Shown one piece after another: positions 1-8,933 of a stretch of DNA of 64,000 nucleotides (within the stretch, counting starts at the first letter, position 1; each line of letters starts with the position of its first letter). Location: the NCBI RefSeq assembly GCF_014201715.1, contig NZ_JACHFD010000009.1:62001-126000 (forward strand). The letters run 5' to 3'. The translations under genes and the position numbers were made by a program. The notes below the pieces were generated by a model, which worked only from the letters and a program-made list of their open reading frames with translations, did no database searches and was not told the origin of the DNA. The DNA comes from Haloferula luteola (GTDB taxonomy: Bacteria > Verrucomicrobiota > Verrucomicrobiia > Verrucomicrobiales > Akkermansiaceae).

Positions 1-1
1 T

Positions 2-616
2 CTGGAGAGCAAGGATGTCGACCAGGGGGTGAATCTCGACGCGGCGGCGGAGCTTTTGGCGGAGCGAGTGCTGTCGGGGGAGTTGGTTTTGAAGAAGTGG
101 GATGCTGCGGTGGAGCAGTGGTGTGCGAGGTTGGGGTGTCTATCGGAATGGATGCCGGAGTTGGAGTTACCGACATGGACGCACGAGGATCAGGCAGCGG
201 CCGTGGCGCAGATTTGCCATGGTGCGGTGAGCTACAAAGAGATCAAGGAGGCGGAGGTGTGGCCGGTATTGCGCGATTGGTTGAGTCCGCCCCAGCAGGC
301 GGCCTTGGATGCGTACGCGCCGGAGCGATTGAAATTGGTGAACGGTCAGAATCCTAAGGTGATGTATGAGGTGGGGAAGGATCCACAGATTGGACTTCGA
401 GTGCGGGATCTCTTTGGAGTTTGGGAGACGCCGAAGATCGCAGGGGGGAAGGTGTCAGTGTTGGTGCATGTGCAGGCACCGAATCAGCGGCCGTGGCAAA
501 TGACGAAGGACTTGGAAAGTTTCTGGAAAGGCGGCTATGCGCTAATGAGGAAGGAATTGGCGGGGAGGTATCCGAAGCACCCGTGGCCGGAGAATCCGAA
601 AGAAAACGGGGGGTAG
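2..616 (+). CDS. hrpB: ATP-dependent helicase HrpB, C-terminal part (5' truncated by window)
   Basis: The reading frame is open from base 2, so the gene begins upstream of the window; the visible part is about 204 residues. The C-terminus carries the HrpB signature: an NQRP-QxTxDL-FW stretch followed by K-x-GRYPKHPWP near the end, which closes DEAH-box helicases of the HrpB family. The helicase core and Walker motifs are outside the window. HrpB proteins are putative RNA/DNA helicases with no settled cellular role in most bacteria. The TAG stop at 614-616 abuts the palindromic repeat array that follows. Confidence 0.9.
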   Translation: MESKDVDQGVNLDAAAELLAERVLSGELVLKKWDAAVEQWCARLGCLSEWMPELELPTWTHEDQAAAVAQICHGAVSYKEIKEAEVWPVLRDWLSPPQQAALDAYAPERLKLVNGQNPKVMYEVGKDPQIGLRVRDLFGVWETPKIAGGKVSVLVHVQAPNQRPWQMTKDLESFWKGGYALMRKELAGRYPKHPWPENPKENGG

Positions 617-622
617 AGGAGT

Positions 623-1009
623 GCGGGGGCATGACCCCGCTTTTTGGGGGAGGTGGGGTTGTGGGGTGAGCTGGGATGGAGCCGACATGTCGGCTCTGAT
701 GGGGGTGCTGGGGTGGGAGCGGCTCGGAGAGAAAAGCGCCGACGTGTCGGCGCAGTCCGGAGGGAGAGAGGAGTGCGGGGGCATGACCCCGCTTTTTTGG
801 GGGAGGTGGGGTTGGGGGGTGAGCTGGGATGGAGCCGACATGTCGGCTCTGGAGAGGGTGCTGGGGTGGGAGCGAGGCGGAGGGGAAAGCGCCGACGTGT
901 CGGCGCAGTCCGGAGGGAAGAGAGAGAGGAGTGCGGGGGCATGACCCCGCTTTTTTGGGTGAGCTGGGATGGGAGCGAGGCGGAGAGAAAAGCGCCGACG
1001 TGTCGGCGC
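623..1009. repeat. Intergenic array of about 2.5 palindrome-rich repeat units
   Basis: This fills the 438-base gap between hrpB and the next gene. Each unit of about 152-158 bp carries up to three hairpin-forming elements. Element A is GCGGGGGCATGACCCCGC at 623-640, 775-792 and 933-950. Element B is the perfect palindrome GCCGACATGTCGGC at 681-694 and 834-847. Element C is GCGCCGACGTGTCGGCGC at 736-753, 889-906 and 992-1009. The third unit lacks element B and the spacer around it. Most frames are open across the array, so long ORFs here are artefacts. It looks like a REP/MITE-like dispersed element that has duplicated in tandem. A related palindrome, AGCCGACGTCGGCT, lies at 9074-9087 inside a gene. 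Confidence 0.85.
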
Positions 1010-1054
1010 AGTCCGAGAGGTCACCGAAACAACTTGGAAGGGAGGGGGAGGTTG

Positions 1055-1615
1055 GTGGAAGTTCAGGACGTGGCCCGATTGCTGATGCTGGTATCTCTGA
1101 TGACGCTGATCGCGGCAGCGGTAGCGCGATGGTGGTTTTGGGGGAGAATTCGAGATCAGGGACGACGGATCCCGTGCGAAATGTCTGTCGCCGAGTTGGG
1201 GAATGCGTTGGGCGTGCCCGCCGGGCGCTCGGGAGAATTGAGGGATGCGGCCGCATTAGGGAGCGCGTTGCGCGAGGCAGGATTGAAATTGATGGAAATG
1301 GAGGGAATTGCAGAGGCGAAGCGTCGGCGAATCGGCTGGTGGAATCTGAGGATTCTTCCGGCGCTGGTGGCAGTGGTGTTGGTGTTTTCCGCGGTAAGCC
1401 GATGGGCGCCCTTTGCTTGGGTTTTGGCAGTGGGGATGTTGGTGATGGCAGGGCACGTGGCCGTCCGCATGAGTGGTGTGGGGGTGGAGTTGGAAGCGGT
1501 GAAGCGGGGTCACATGGAGTTGAGGAAGAAAGTTCGCTTGCGTCGCGTCGACGAGGAAGAGGCGATCTTGCGTTGCGCCCGGGCGAGTGTGTGGGAGACG
1601 ATTTTTCCGTGGTGA
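1055..1615 (+). CDS. Two-part membrane protein of unknown function
   Basis: This 186-aa protein is not a family I recognise. I place the start at GTG 1055 because a purine-rich ribosome-binding site (GGAGGGGGAGG, 1041-1051) sits just upstream; TTG 1052 and GTG 1070 are alternatives. The frame is open far upstream only because it crosses the repeat array. An N-terminal hydrophobic segment (about residues 4-24) is followed by a soluble stretch, then a hydrophobic hairpin at about residues 105-145, then a charged Arg/Glu-rich tail. It ends 4 bases before the next gene, so the two are probably cotranscribed with the menF-like gene. Confidence 0.6.
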   Translation: MEVQDVARLLMLVSLMTLIAAAVARWWFWGRIRDQGRRIPCEMSVAELGNALGVPAGRSGELRDAAALGSALREAGLKLMEMEGIAEAKRRRIGWWNLRILPALVAVVLVFSAVSRWAPFAWVLAVGMLVMAGHVAVRMSGVGVELEAVKRGHMELRKKVRLRRVDEEEAILRCARASVWETIFPW

Positions 1616-1619
1616 GTGG

Positions 1620-2012
1620 ATGGGGTCTGCTTTAGATCGTTCCATGGTTTACTCGCTGTTTTTCGGAATGGGATTCAACTTGGTGCCGCTGATTTTATGG
1701 TGGATCGGCACCTGGATTTGGAGGCGGACGGCGCGGGATTTGGCGTATTGGGCTTTGTGGGTGGGGGTGTTGATCGTGACGTTCGCGGATGGGTTGAACT
1801 TGGTCGTTGGAGGGATGTTGATTGATGGTTTTGGGGGGAATGACTGGATGGGTTGGAATCCGCTGGCAGGCCTTGGCTGGTTGGGGCAGCTGATTTTTTC
1901 TGTGGGCTTCGTGATGCGAGCCTTGCGTTCGGCCCGGGAAATGGAGCGCGTGAAGGAGTTGGAGATGGTGATTCAGGCGCAAAGTGAGCAACTTTCGCGG
2001 CAGGAGGGATGA
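1620..2012 (+). CDS. Small membrane protein with C-terminal helix, unknown function
   Basis: About 130 residues from ATG 1620; ATG 1644 is an alternative start. Three hydrophobic segments, rich in Trp, Gly and Leu, occupy most of the protein. The last 30 residues are charged and helical (REMERVKELEMVIQAQ), compatible with a short coiled coil on the cytosolic side. The stop overlaps the next start (ATGA at 2009-2012), a sign of translational coupling to the isochorismate synthase-like gene. I do not recognise the family. Whether it has anything to do with menaquinone metabolism is open. Confidence 0.6.
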   Translation: MGSALDRSMVYSLFFGMGFNLVPLILWWIGTWIWRRTARDLAYWALWVGVLIVTFADGLNLVVGGMLIDGFGGNDWMGWNPLAGLGWLGQLIFSVGFVMRALRSAREMERVKELEMVIQAQSEQLSRQEG

Positions 2013-3016
2013 AAGACACTTGGGCATTTTTGGGATGGTCGGGAGGCAAGGTGCTGGTGGGCAGAGGGCCCTTTCGAGCATCGGCGGTGGCCCCAGAGTC
2101 GGGCGCGGCCTTTTACCGCAACGATTTTGGTCTGAGCTCGGATCTCCCTTGGTGGATCCCTGCGGAGTGGGCGCTGATGGAGCCTGCGGCGCTGGCGAGG
2201 GAGTGGGAGGGTGAAGAACCGCCTCGGGTGGCGTGGGAGGCATTGGATGCGAGTCCGTTTGCTGGGGTGTTTCAGGAGATCACGACTTCGATTCGCTGGG
2301 GAATTTTTGAGAAGACGGTGCCGGTGGTGGTGGAACGGGGAAGCTTCGTGGCGGGTGCGGGGCCTAGCTTAGCGGTGAGAGCATTGGCAGGGCCTCCGCC
2401 GCTGGTTCCCTATGGGTGGGTGGATGGCCGCGGGGGATTTGCCGGGATGTCGCCCGAGCATCTTCTGATGTTGGAGGGCCGGATGTTGAGAACCATGGCA
2501 CTGGCGGGAACGGCACGTGCCGAAGAGCGCGAGGTTCTGGCCGTGGACGAAAAGGAGATTCGCGAGCACGAGTTTGTCGCCCAGGCATTGGTTTCGAAGC
2601 TGGGAGATCTCGGGAGGTTGGAGCGCGGAGCCCGGGAGGTGCTGGATCTCGGGCCTATTGTTCATTTCCATACGCCGATCGAAGTGGCACTGGATCGCGA
2701 TGAATCGGTCGAATCGCTGATTCGGCGGCTGCATCCGACCCCGGCTTTGGGGCCTCTTCCTCGGACCGGAGAGACGATGTCGAGATTGCAGACCTGGCGG
2801 GAGAGATTGGGGGCTCCAGTGGAGTTCGGGGCCCCTTTTGGAGCCTGGGTGAATGGGGTGGCTCGGGTGCTGGTAGCGATCCGTGGTGTGTGGTGGCGAG
2901 GGGAAGATGTGAAGTTGCCGGCGGGCTGCGGGGTGATTGAAGCCAGTCGGTTGGTAAACGAATGGCGAGAGCTACGACTCAAGAGGGAAGCCGTGAAGGC
3001 CCGCTTTGGGCTATGA
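2009..3016 (+). CDS. menF: Chorismate-binding enzyme, probable isochorismate synthase (MenF-like)
   Basis: A 335-aa member of the chorismate-utilising family. Visible family features are FEKTVPVV near residue 92, an F-x-G-x-SPE-x-L segment followed by a T-x-A-x-AGTAR motif around residues 145-172, DEKE-x-xEH near residue 185, and LHPTPALG near residue 238. These motifs are shared by MenF, EntC, TrpE and PabB. The FEKTVPVV element and the lack of a glutamine amidotransferase partner favour isochorismate synthase, the first committed step of menaquinone synthesis. It is about 100 residues shorter than E. coli MenF, mostly at the N-terminus. No other men gene is in the window. Translation is coupled to the upstream membrane protein. 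Confidence 0.75.
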   Translation: MKDTWAFLGWSGGKVLVGRGPFRASAVAPESGAAFYRNDFGLSSDLPWWIPAEWALMEPAALAREWEGEEPPRVAWEALDASPFAGVFQEITTSIRWGIFEKTVPVVVERGSFVAGAGPSLAVRALAGPPPLVPYGWVDGRGGFAGMSPEHLLMLEGRMLRTMALAGTARAEEREVLAVDEKEIREHEFVAQALVSKLGDLGRLERGAREVLDLGPIVHFHTPIEVALDRDESVESLIRRLHPTPALGPLPRTGETMSRLQTWRERLGAPVEFGAPFGAWVNGVARVLVAIRGVWWRGEDVKLPAGCGVIEASRLVNEWRELRLKREAVKARFGL

Positions 3017-3069
3017 AGCGCGGAAAGATGGTGCTTGGCAGAAGTGCCGTAAGCCCTTGAATCCGGGCC

Positions 3070-3987
3070 ATGGCTGGAGCTTCGCTGTGGATGCTATTGG
3101 ACGATATCGCGTCGATTCTCGACGATGTGTCAGTGATGACCAAGACGGCGGCGTCGAAAACGGCGGGCGTGTTGGGGGATGATCTGGCACTGAATGCCCA
3201 GCAGGTGAGCGGGGTTGTGGCGAAACGGGAGCTGCCTGTGGTCTGGGGAGTGGCCAAGGGCTCAATGGTGAATAAGCTGATTTTGGTGCCCGCTGCTCTT
3301 GCGCTCGATCACTTCATTCCCGGTGCCATTCAACCTTTGTTGATGCTCGGAGGAACGTATCTGTGTTTTGAGGGGGTCGAAAAAGTGCTCGATTGGATCC
3401 AGCACCGTAAGCGGAAAAGCCCGGAGGCTGCAGAGCGGAAGTTGGCGGAAGCTCAGGGGGGGGCGAACGGTGGTTTGGATGAAAAGGCCAAGATCAAGGG
3501 GGCGATTCGGACCGACTTTGTTCTCTCGGCTGAGATCATCGTGATCACGTTGGGAGTGGTGACCCAGAATCCAGAGACGAGTTTTGCCACCAAAGCCATG
3601 GTGCTGGCGGCGATTGGCGTGATCATGACGATCGGCGTCTATGGATTGGTTTCCTGCATCGTGAAGCTCGATGACTTTGGGCTCTTTTTGAGTCAAAAAT
3701 CCGGGATGCTGCGGAAAATCGGACAGGCCATTTTGCGAGCGGCGCCGTATTTGATGAAAACCCTCTCGGTGGTGGGAACGGCCGCGATGTTCCTCGTGGG
3801 AGGAGGCATTCTCGTGCACAATGTGGGGCCACTGCACCATGGGATCGAGCGCGCCTTGGACGGCACCCCTGGGGTGATTCACGGGTTGGCGGCAAATGGC
3901 TTCAATGCGTTGTGCGGGATGGCCGCGGGAGCATTGGTGCTGGCGGTGGTGCACCCATTGACGAAGCGATTCGGCAAGGGGCACTGA
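3070..3987 (+). CDS. DUF808/YedI family inner-membrane protein
   Basis: A 305-aa protein with the DUF808 hallmark start, LLDDIASILDDVSVMTKTAA, followed by KTAGVLGDDLALNAQQV and several hydrophobic segments (around residues 72-100, 150-200 and 228-255). Members of this family, such as E. coli YedI, are multi-pass inner-membrane proteins of unknown function. Length matches the family. It starts 53 bases after the menF-like gene and could be in the same transcript. It converges on sufE with a 21-base gap. Confidence 0.85.
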   Translation: MAGASLWMLLDDIASILDDVSVMTKTAASKTAGVLGDDLALNAQQVSGVVAKRELPVVWGVAKGSMVNKLILVPAALALDHFIPGAIQPLLMLGGTYLCFEGVEKVLDWIQHRKRKSPEAAERKLAEAQGGANGGLDEKAKIKGAIRTDFVLSAEIIVITLGVVTQNPETSFATKAMVLAAIGVIMTIGVYGLVSCIVKLDDFGLFLSQKSGMLRKIGQAILRAAPYLMKTLSVVGTAAMFLVGGGILVHNVGPLHHGIERALDGTPGVIHGLAANGFNALCGMAAGALVLAVVHPLTKRFGKGH

Positions 3988-4008
3988 AATCAGCGGTCGG
4001 CGACTGCT

Positions 4009-4425
4009 TCAGGCATTCGCGAATTCGAGGGCGCGCTGTTTCATCTGGGTCGCCATCAGATTGAGGGCATTGGCGCGGGTGGGTGCCAAGTGCTCTTTGA
4101 GGCCGGTCTGGTCGATGAAGGAGAGATCGGCGGTGAGGATTTCGTCGGCGGGTTGCTGGTCGAGAACCCGCACGAAGAGGGCGATCATGCCCTTGGTGAT
4201 GACAGAGTCCGAGTCGGCGGCATAGTGGACTTTCCCGTTTGCCGAGGTGGCGTGAAGCCAGACTTGGGATTGGCAGCCTTTGATGAGCCAGTCATCTGTT
4301 TTGAGTTCGGCGTCCATGGGAGGCAGGGTTTTCCCGAGGCCGATGACATATTCGTAGCGCTCTTGCCAGTCTTGGAAGAGTCCGAGTTCGTCGAGGACGG
4401 CCTGTTGGTTTTCCGCGATGCTCAT
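4009..4425 (-). CDS. sufE: Cysteine desulfuration protein SufE
   Basis: A 138-aa SufE-type sulfur acceptor. The motif LIKGCQSQVWL places the persulfide-accepting cysteine at residue 51, and a T-x-L-P-PM segment precedes it as in the family. SufE takes sulfur from the cysteine desulfurase SufS and passes it to the Suf Fe-S scaffold in the cytosol. No sufS, sufB, sufC or sufD is in the window, so this copy stands apart from its pathway. It lies 58 bases downstream of the glycerate kinase gene on the same strand and may share its transcript. Confidence 0.92.
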   Translation of the reverse strand: MSIAENQQAVLDELGLFQDWQERYEYVIGLGKTLPPMDAELKTDDWLIKGCQSQVWLHATSANGKVHYAADSDSVITKGMIALFVRVLDQQPADEILTADLSFIDQTGLKEHLAPTRANALNLMATQMKQRALEFANA

Positions 4426-4483
4426 GCCACCGGGATGGGACGACGAGATCCGCGGAAATGCACGGGAAAACTCGCGCCAGGGT

Positions 4484-5635
4484 TCAGCGGGCGCCTACCG
4501 GGCGGAGCTCAGAACGTCCGTCAGGGTCGTAGAGATCCGGTTGGGCCGCAGCGATGGCGAGTTCGTCCGCAGCGTGGGAAATGAGGTAAGGGATCGACTT
4601 CCCGGTATCGGCGAGGGCGACGAGGAAGTCGAATTCCCCGGAGTCGCGCGCGGCTTGGTCGGCGAGCCCACAGAAACCGACGACGGTTTTCCCATGGGCG
4701 CGGCCCATTCGGGCAATGCCGACGGGGCCCTTCCCTGATAGACTTTGGTGGTCGATGGACCCTTCACCCGTGATGACGATGTCGGCCGCGGCGACGCGAC
4801 CTTTGAGATCGAGGAGGCGGGCCAGCAGATCGAATCCCGGGACGAGACGGGCGGAAGTGAAATGGAGCAATCCGAAGCCGAGGCCACCTGCGGCGCCGGC
4901 ACCGGGATCGAGGGAGGCGTCATTGGCTCCGGTGACTTGAACGAGTCGGTTCAGGAAGGCCTCGAGAAGCGGCCGGGTTTCTTCGGTGGATCCTTTTTGG
5001 GTCGAGAACACGGCGGTTGCACCACGTTCGCCGAGCAGTGGATTGTCGACATCACAAGCGACGGTGATGGCAGGAAGAGGAGGAACCTCGGAGGCATCGA
5101 TGCGGGTCAGGGAGGCCAGGGCCGCGGGCGTGGCATCCAGTTCTCTTCCTGCAGCATCGAGGAAATGATAGCCAAGTTCCTGCGCCATGCCACAGCCACC
5201 GTCGTTGGTGGCGCTGCCACCAATGCCGAGCACGATTTTGTCGACATGGTAGGTTTGGATGGCGTGGAGCATCTGTTTGCCCACGCCGCGTGTATGGGTG
5301 AGCATGGGGTCGCGCTCGTTTTCTTGGAGCCGCCAGAGACCGGAAGTTTCGGCCATTTCAATGACGGCGACCCGGCCATCGCGGGTTTCTGCGAGGAGGT
5401 AGCATGACTCGATTTCACGTCCGAGTGCGTCGACCGAGGGGCAGGAAATCCATTTTCCCTGAAGGGCCGGGGCCAATGTGGCCATGAATCCTTCTCCGCC
5501 ATCGGCAATCGGGCAAAGATCGAGTGCGGCTTCTGGGAGCACATTGCGGATCCCGGAGGCGATGGCCTCGGCAGCTTGATTGCCGGTCAGGGCTCCTTTG
5601 AATTTGTCGGGAGCGATGAGAATGCGAACAGGCAT
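4484..5635 (-). CDS. glxK: Glycerate kinase (GlxK/GarK family)
   Basis: A 383-aa protein with the family start RILIAPDKFKGALT and the motif CPIADGGEGF near residue 45, followed by VLGIGGSATNDGG around residue 138 and a DPGAGAAGGLGFGL segment around residue 245. These are characteristic of the glycerate 2-kinase/3-kinase family that phosphorylates D-glycerate with ATP, linking glycolate, glyoxylate or serine metabolism to glycolysis. Family length is about 375-385 aa, so the protein is full length. It is divergent from the dehydrogenase gene at 5804; the 168-base gap between them should hold both promoters. Confidence 0.9.
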   Translation of the reverse strand: MPVRILIAPDKFKGALTGNQAAEAIASGIRNVLPEAALDLCPIADGGEGFMATLAPALQGKWISCPSVDALGREIESCYLLAETRDGRVAVIEMAETSGLWRLQENERDPMLTHTRGVGKQMLHAIQTYHVDKIVLGIGGSATNDGGCGMAQELGYHFLDAAGRELDATPAALASLTRIDASEVPPLPAITVACDVDNPLLGERGATAVFSTQKGSTEETRPLLEAFLNRLVQVTGANDASLDPGAGAAGGLGFGLLHFTSARLVPGFDLLARLLDLKGRVAAADIVITGEGSIDHQSLSGKGPVGIARMGRAHGKTVVGFCGLADQAARDSGEFDFLVALADTGKSIPYLISHAADELAIAAAQPDLYDPDGRSELRPVGAR

Positions 5636-5803
5636 GTGAAGTGTCGGAAGTCGAAAGGTTGAACTAAAACGCGGAGTGCTTGCGACGGGAAGGTGAAATT
5701 TACGTAATGGGCCGAATTGTCGGAAGGAATGAAATTCCAGCGGTTTGAGAACGGTAATTCAGCCAGCCCGCCCCATACGGTCTCAACCCATCGATCCTTC
5801 GCA

Positions 5804-8800
5804 ATGATCCGACTTCTTTTGCTCATTCCTTTGCTGGTTTCCTCCCTTTCGGCCCAAGTCGCCCAGCCGCGCCGCTTGGAAGTCCTCTTTCTCGGGGATG
5901 ATCGAGGTCACAACCCGCTGGAAAGGTATCGCTTTCTGAAGCAAGCTCTCGGTCCGCAAGGCTACAATCTGACCTACACGGAGGACCTTGGGGACATGCA
6001 GCGCGAGGTGCTGGATGGCTACGATGCTTTGGTGGTTTACGCGAACCATGAACAGGATGTGGTGCCGACCGCGATTCTCGGCTGGGTGAAGGATGGAGGC
6101 GGTTTGGTGGCGCTGCACAGTGCCTGCGGATGCTTCCACCCATCACCGGAGTGGTTCTCGCTGGTGGGCGGAAAGTTCAAAAGTCACGAGGGTCACATTT
6201 TCTCGCCGGAGAATATCGATAAGCGTCATCCGATCACCAAGGACTTGCCGGTTTTGGAGGCCTGGGATGAAACGTATGTGCACGAGGATTTGAGCGAAGA
6301 TCGCCACCTGTTGCAGGTTCGACCTCCGATCAACCAAGGCGAGACCAAGCCGGAGCCCTGGACGTGGCTGCGCACGGAGGGCAAAGGCCGGGTTTTCTAC
6401 ACGGCGAGTGGTCATGACCTGCGAGTGTGGAAAGAGCCTGCTTATCAAGAGTTGGTGGCGAGGGCCATTCGTTGGGCAGTTGGCACGCAGAAGGCGGCCA
6501 TGTTTGCGAAATATGAGAAGCCGGAGTTGAAGCTCGATGAGCCACGGGTGCGGGATCGGGCCCACCCGGAGATTCCGATGATGGAGCTTCAGGAACCCCT
6601 GACGCCTTATGGGAGTGCTCGTCACGCGCAGGTCCCGGTTGGAACGAAGCTGGAATTGTTCGCGAGTGAGCCGATGATTGTGAATCCCATCGCCCTTGAT
6701 TGGGATGCCCGTGGACGTTGCTGGGTGGTCGAAGCGTTGGGATATCCGAATGATGTTCCCCTCGATGAAGGCAAGGGTGAGGATCGGATCAAGATTCTCG
6801 AGGATACGAATGGTGACGGGAAAGCGGACAAGATGACGGTCTTTGCCGATCACCTGCGTCATTGCACCGGGCTGACCTTTCATCTCGACGGGGTGATCGC
6901 CACGGATGGTCCTGATTTGGTTTTCCTCCGCGATACGAATGGAGACGACAAGTCGGACAAGAAGGTGGTGCTCGGAAGTGGCTTCAACATGGGCGACACC
7001 CACGCCTCGGTTTCCAATCTGATCTACGGGATGGACAATTGGGCGTATGCGACGGTCGGGTATAGCGGTGTCGACATGCAGGTTGCCGGGAAGCCGAAGA
7101 AGTTCGGCCAAGGGGTCTTTCGTTTCCGTCCCGATCTTTCGGATTTGGACTATCTTCAGGCGACGACCAACAATACCTGGGGAATCGGTCTGCAGGAGGA
7201 TGGATCCGTGTTTGGATCGACGGCTAACAACAATCCTTCCTGGATGGTTTCGATTCCGCAGCGCGTGTATCGCGAAAGTGGGATGGAGCAACCTCGGACA
7301 CCGCAGTTGGATGATCGGCCGTTCATGTATCCGAACACGAGCGACATCACTCAGGTTGACCAAATCGAGCGCTACACGGCCGCGGCTGGGCACTTTTTCT
7401 ACAACGACACCTTGCTCGGGAATCACATCATTCCCAAGGATTCGGCGTTCATCTGCGAACCGACAGGTCACTTGGTTTCGATGGGGAAAGTCACAGATCA
7501 GGGGTCGATCAAGACCACGAATCTGCGGGGGCAAAATCTGTATGCCAGTGCGGATGCCTGGAGTTCCCCGGTGTATGCCCGGACCGGACCTGACGGAGCG
7601 GTGTGGATTGCCGACTGGTACAATCCGATCATTCAGCACAATGTCGTGTTCCGTTTTTGGAACCCGGCGCGGGGATATGATCAACCGCACAGCCCATTCC
7701 ACACCGGCCATCAGAATCCGGGCAAGGGCAATGCGTATGTGACGCCATTGCGCGATCGTGAGCACGGCCGGATTTGGCGGGTTGTGCCTCAAGACCGTCC
7801 GGTGCGGAAGGTGCCCACCATGTCGACTTCGGATCCGTTGGAATTGGCCCGTCAGTTGAATTCGCCATCTCAATTTCTGCGCCTTCAAGCCCAGCGGTTG
7901 TTGATCGAACGTGGGAAGGAAGACGCCGTTCCGACGCTACTTTCATTCCTGCAAATGTCGGCCTCACCGGAGGGGGTCGAGGCGCCCTTGGGAGCTTATC
8001 ATGCCGTGCGAGTGCTGGCGAATTTGCCGGGAGAAGCTGCGAAGAATGCGGTGCGGGATGCTTTGAAGCACGCGGATCCCGGCGTGAGGCTTCAAGCCGC
8101 CGAGTCGGTGGACCTGGGTGACGCCGAGTCGCTCGCCGCTCTCGCCGAGGTCGTGATGAAGGCGGAATCGCCGCGGGATCGCCTGCGAATCTTCACGGTG
8201 GTGGCCGATGCTGCAGAGAATGAGACCTTGGCGCAGGGTCTCTGGCAGGCGGTGAAAGCCGGTCAGTTTGCCGACGACTACGAACGAGATGCCGCGTCGT
8301 TGGCGATGCTACGCCAGGGAGGAGAACTCATCAAGGCGGCGGCGCCAGAGTTGGCCACATCGGCAGGCTGGGCGAAGGACAAGGTGGCTTGGGTTGCTCA
8401 GAGGATGGCTGGCCATGAGGTCGATCCGAGTGTGATTGCGGCTCTGGATGCTGTCGCGGAGCCGGATCGATCGAATTTGATTCGCGCGCTGGGTGAAAAG
8501 CCCACCGAGAAACCGAAGGAGGCTCCGCTTCCGCCTCATTTGGTGAAGGGCAAAGAGCTGTATCAGAAGCTTTGCATCGAGTGCCACCAATCGGATGGCA
8601 AGGGGGTCGCGAAAACATTTCCTCCGTTGTTCGAATCGGAGTGGGTACGAGGAGACATGGACACGGTCGCTCGCATCATGCTTGGGGGCCTGATGGGCCC
8701 GGTGACCGTGAAGGGAGAAGATTATGTGAGCGCCATGCCGGGTCACAGTCATTCGACGGATGACGAATTGGCGGCGATCGCCAGCTACATCCGGAAAGCA

Positions 8801-8923
8801 TTCGGCGGTCTGGACGAAGCGCCGGTGAAGGCCGAAAAGTTTGCGGAACTTCGCCCTGAGGTGGATGCCCGGAAGTTCGTGCCGTGGACCGTGGACGAGT
8901 TGAAGAAGGCCTCCGGAAAATAG
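5804..8923 (+). CDS. Secreted ThuA-dehydrogenase-HEAT-cytochrome c fusion (PVC type)
   Basis: About 1039 residues from ATG 5804, chosen because it opens a clear signal peptide (MIRLLLLIPLLVSSLSAQ); the frame is open 29 codons further upstream. Domains in order are a ThuA-like glutamine-amidotransferase-fold domain (about residues 25-225), a beta-propeller of the putative membrane-bound dehydrogenase type common in Planctomycetes and Verrucomicrobia (about 270-660, with repeated D-x-NGDGKAD-like calcium loops), a helical HEAT-like region (about 680-880), and a C-terminal single-haem cytochrome c domain with CIECH at 924-928. The likely role is periplasmic oxidation of a sugar or related substrate with electron transfer through the haem. 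The substrate is unknown. Confidence 0.85.
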   Translation: MIRLLLLIPLLVSSLSAQVAQPRRLEVLFLGDDRGHNPLERYRFLKQALGPQGYNLTYTEDLGDMQREVLDGYDALVVYANHEQDVVPTAILGWVKDGGGLVALHSACGCFHPSPEWFSLVGGKFKSHEGHIFSPENIDKRHPITKDLPVLEAWDETYVHEDLSEDRHLLQVRPPINQGETKPEPWTWLRTEGKGRVFYTASGHDLRVWKEPAYQELVARAIRWAVGTQKAAMFAKYEKPELKLDEPRVRDRAHPEIPMMELQEPLTPYGSARHAQVPVGTKLELFASEPMIVNPIALDWDARGRCWVVEALGYPNDVPLDEGKGEDRIKILEDTNGDGKADKMTVFADHLRHCTGLTFHLDGVIATDGPDLVFLRDTNGDDKSDKKVVLGSGFNMGDTHASVSNLIYGMDNWAYATVGYSGVDMQVAGKPKKFGQGVFRFRPDLSDLDYLQATTNNTWGIGLQEDGSVFGSTANNNPSWMVSIPQRVYRESGMEQPRTPQLDDRPFMYPNTSDITQVDQIERYTAAAGHFFYNDTLLGNHIIPKDSAFICEPTGHLVSMGKVTDQGSIKTTNLRGQNLYASADAWSSPVYARTGPDGAVWIADWYNPIIQHNVVFRFWNPARGYDQPHSPFHTGHQNPGKGNAYVTPLRDREHGRIWRVVPQDRPVRKVPTMSTSDPLELARQLNSPSQFLRLQAQRLLIERGKEDAVPTLLSFLQMSASPEGVEAPLGAYHAVRVLANLPGEAAKNAVRDALKHADPGVRLQAAESVDLGDAESLAALAEVVMKAESPRDRLRIFTVVADAAENETLAQGLWQAVKAGQFADDYERDAASLAMLRQGGELIKAAAPELATSAGWAKDKVAWVAQRMAGHEVDPSVIAALDAVAEPDRSNLIRALGEKPTEKPKEAPLPPHLVKGKELYQKLCIECHQSDGKGVAKTFPPLFESEWVRGDMDTVARIMLGGLMGPVTVKGEDYVSAMPGHSHSTDDELAAIASYIRKAFGGLDEAPVKAEKFAELRPEVDARKFVPWTVDELKKASGK

Positions 8924-8933
8924 GAAGCTCTGC

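Noticed and set aside
623-1009. CRISPR array
   Set aside because: Repeats are unequal, palindromic units of over 150 bp with repeated spacers, and no cas genes are present.
354-1256. Long minus-strand frames (up to 300 aa) through the hrpB end and repeat array
   Set aside because: They come from the palindromic repeats and GC-rich codons; the proteins are Ser/Pro/Arg-rich and overlap a real gene end.
2009-3016. Anthranilate synthase component I (TrpE)
   Set aside because: It is too short and has no TrpG or trp neighbours; motif context fits isochorismate synthase better, though only an alignment would settle it.
6143-7888. 581-aa minus-strand frame antisense to the dehydrogenase gene
   Set aside because: Arg/His/Ile-rich shadow of a well-supported plus-strand gene.
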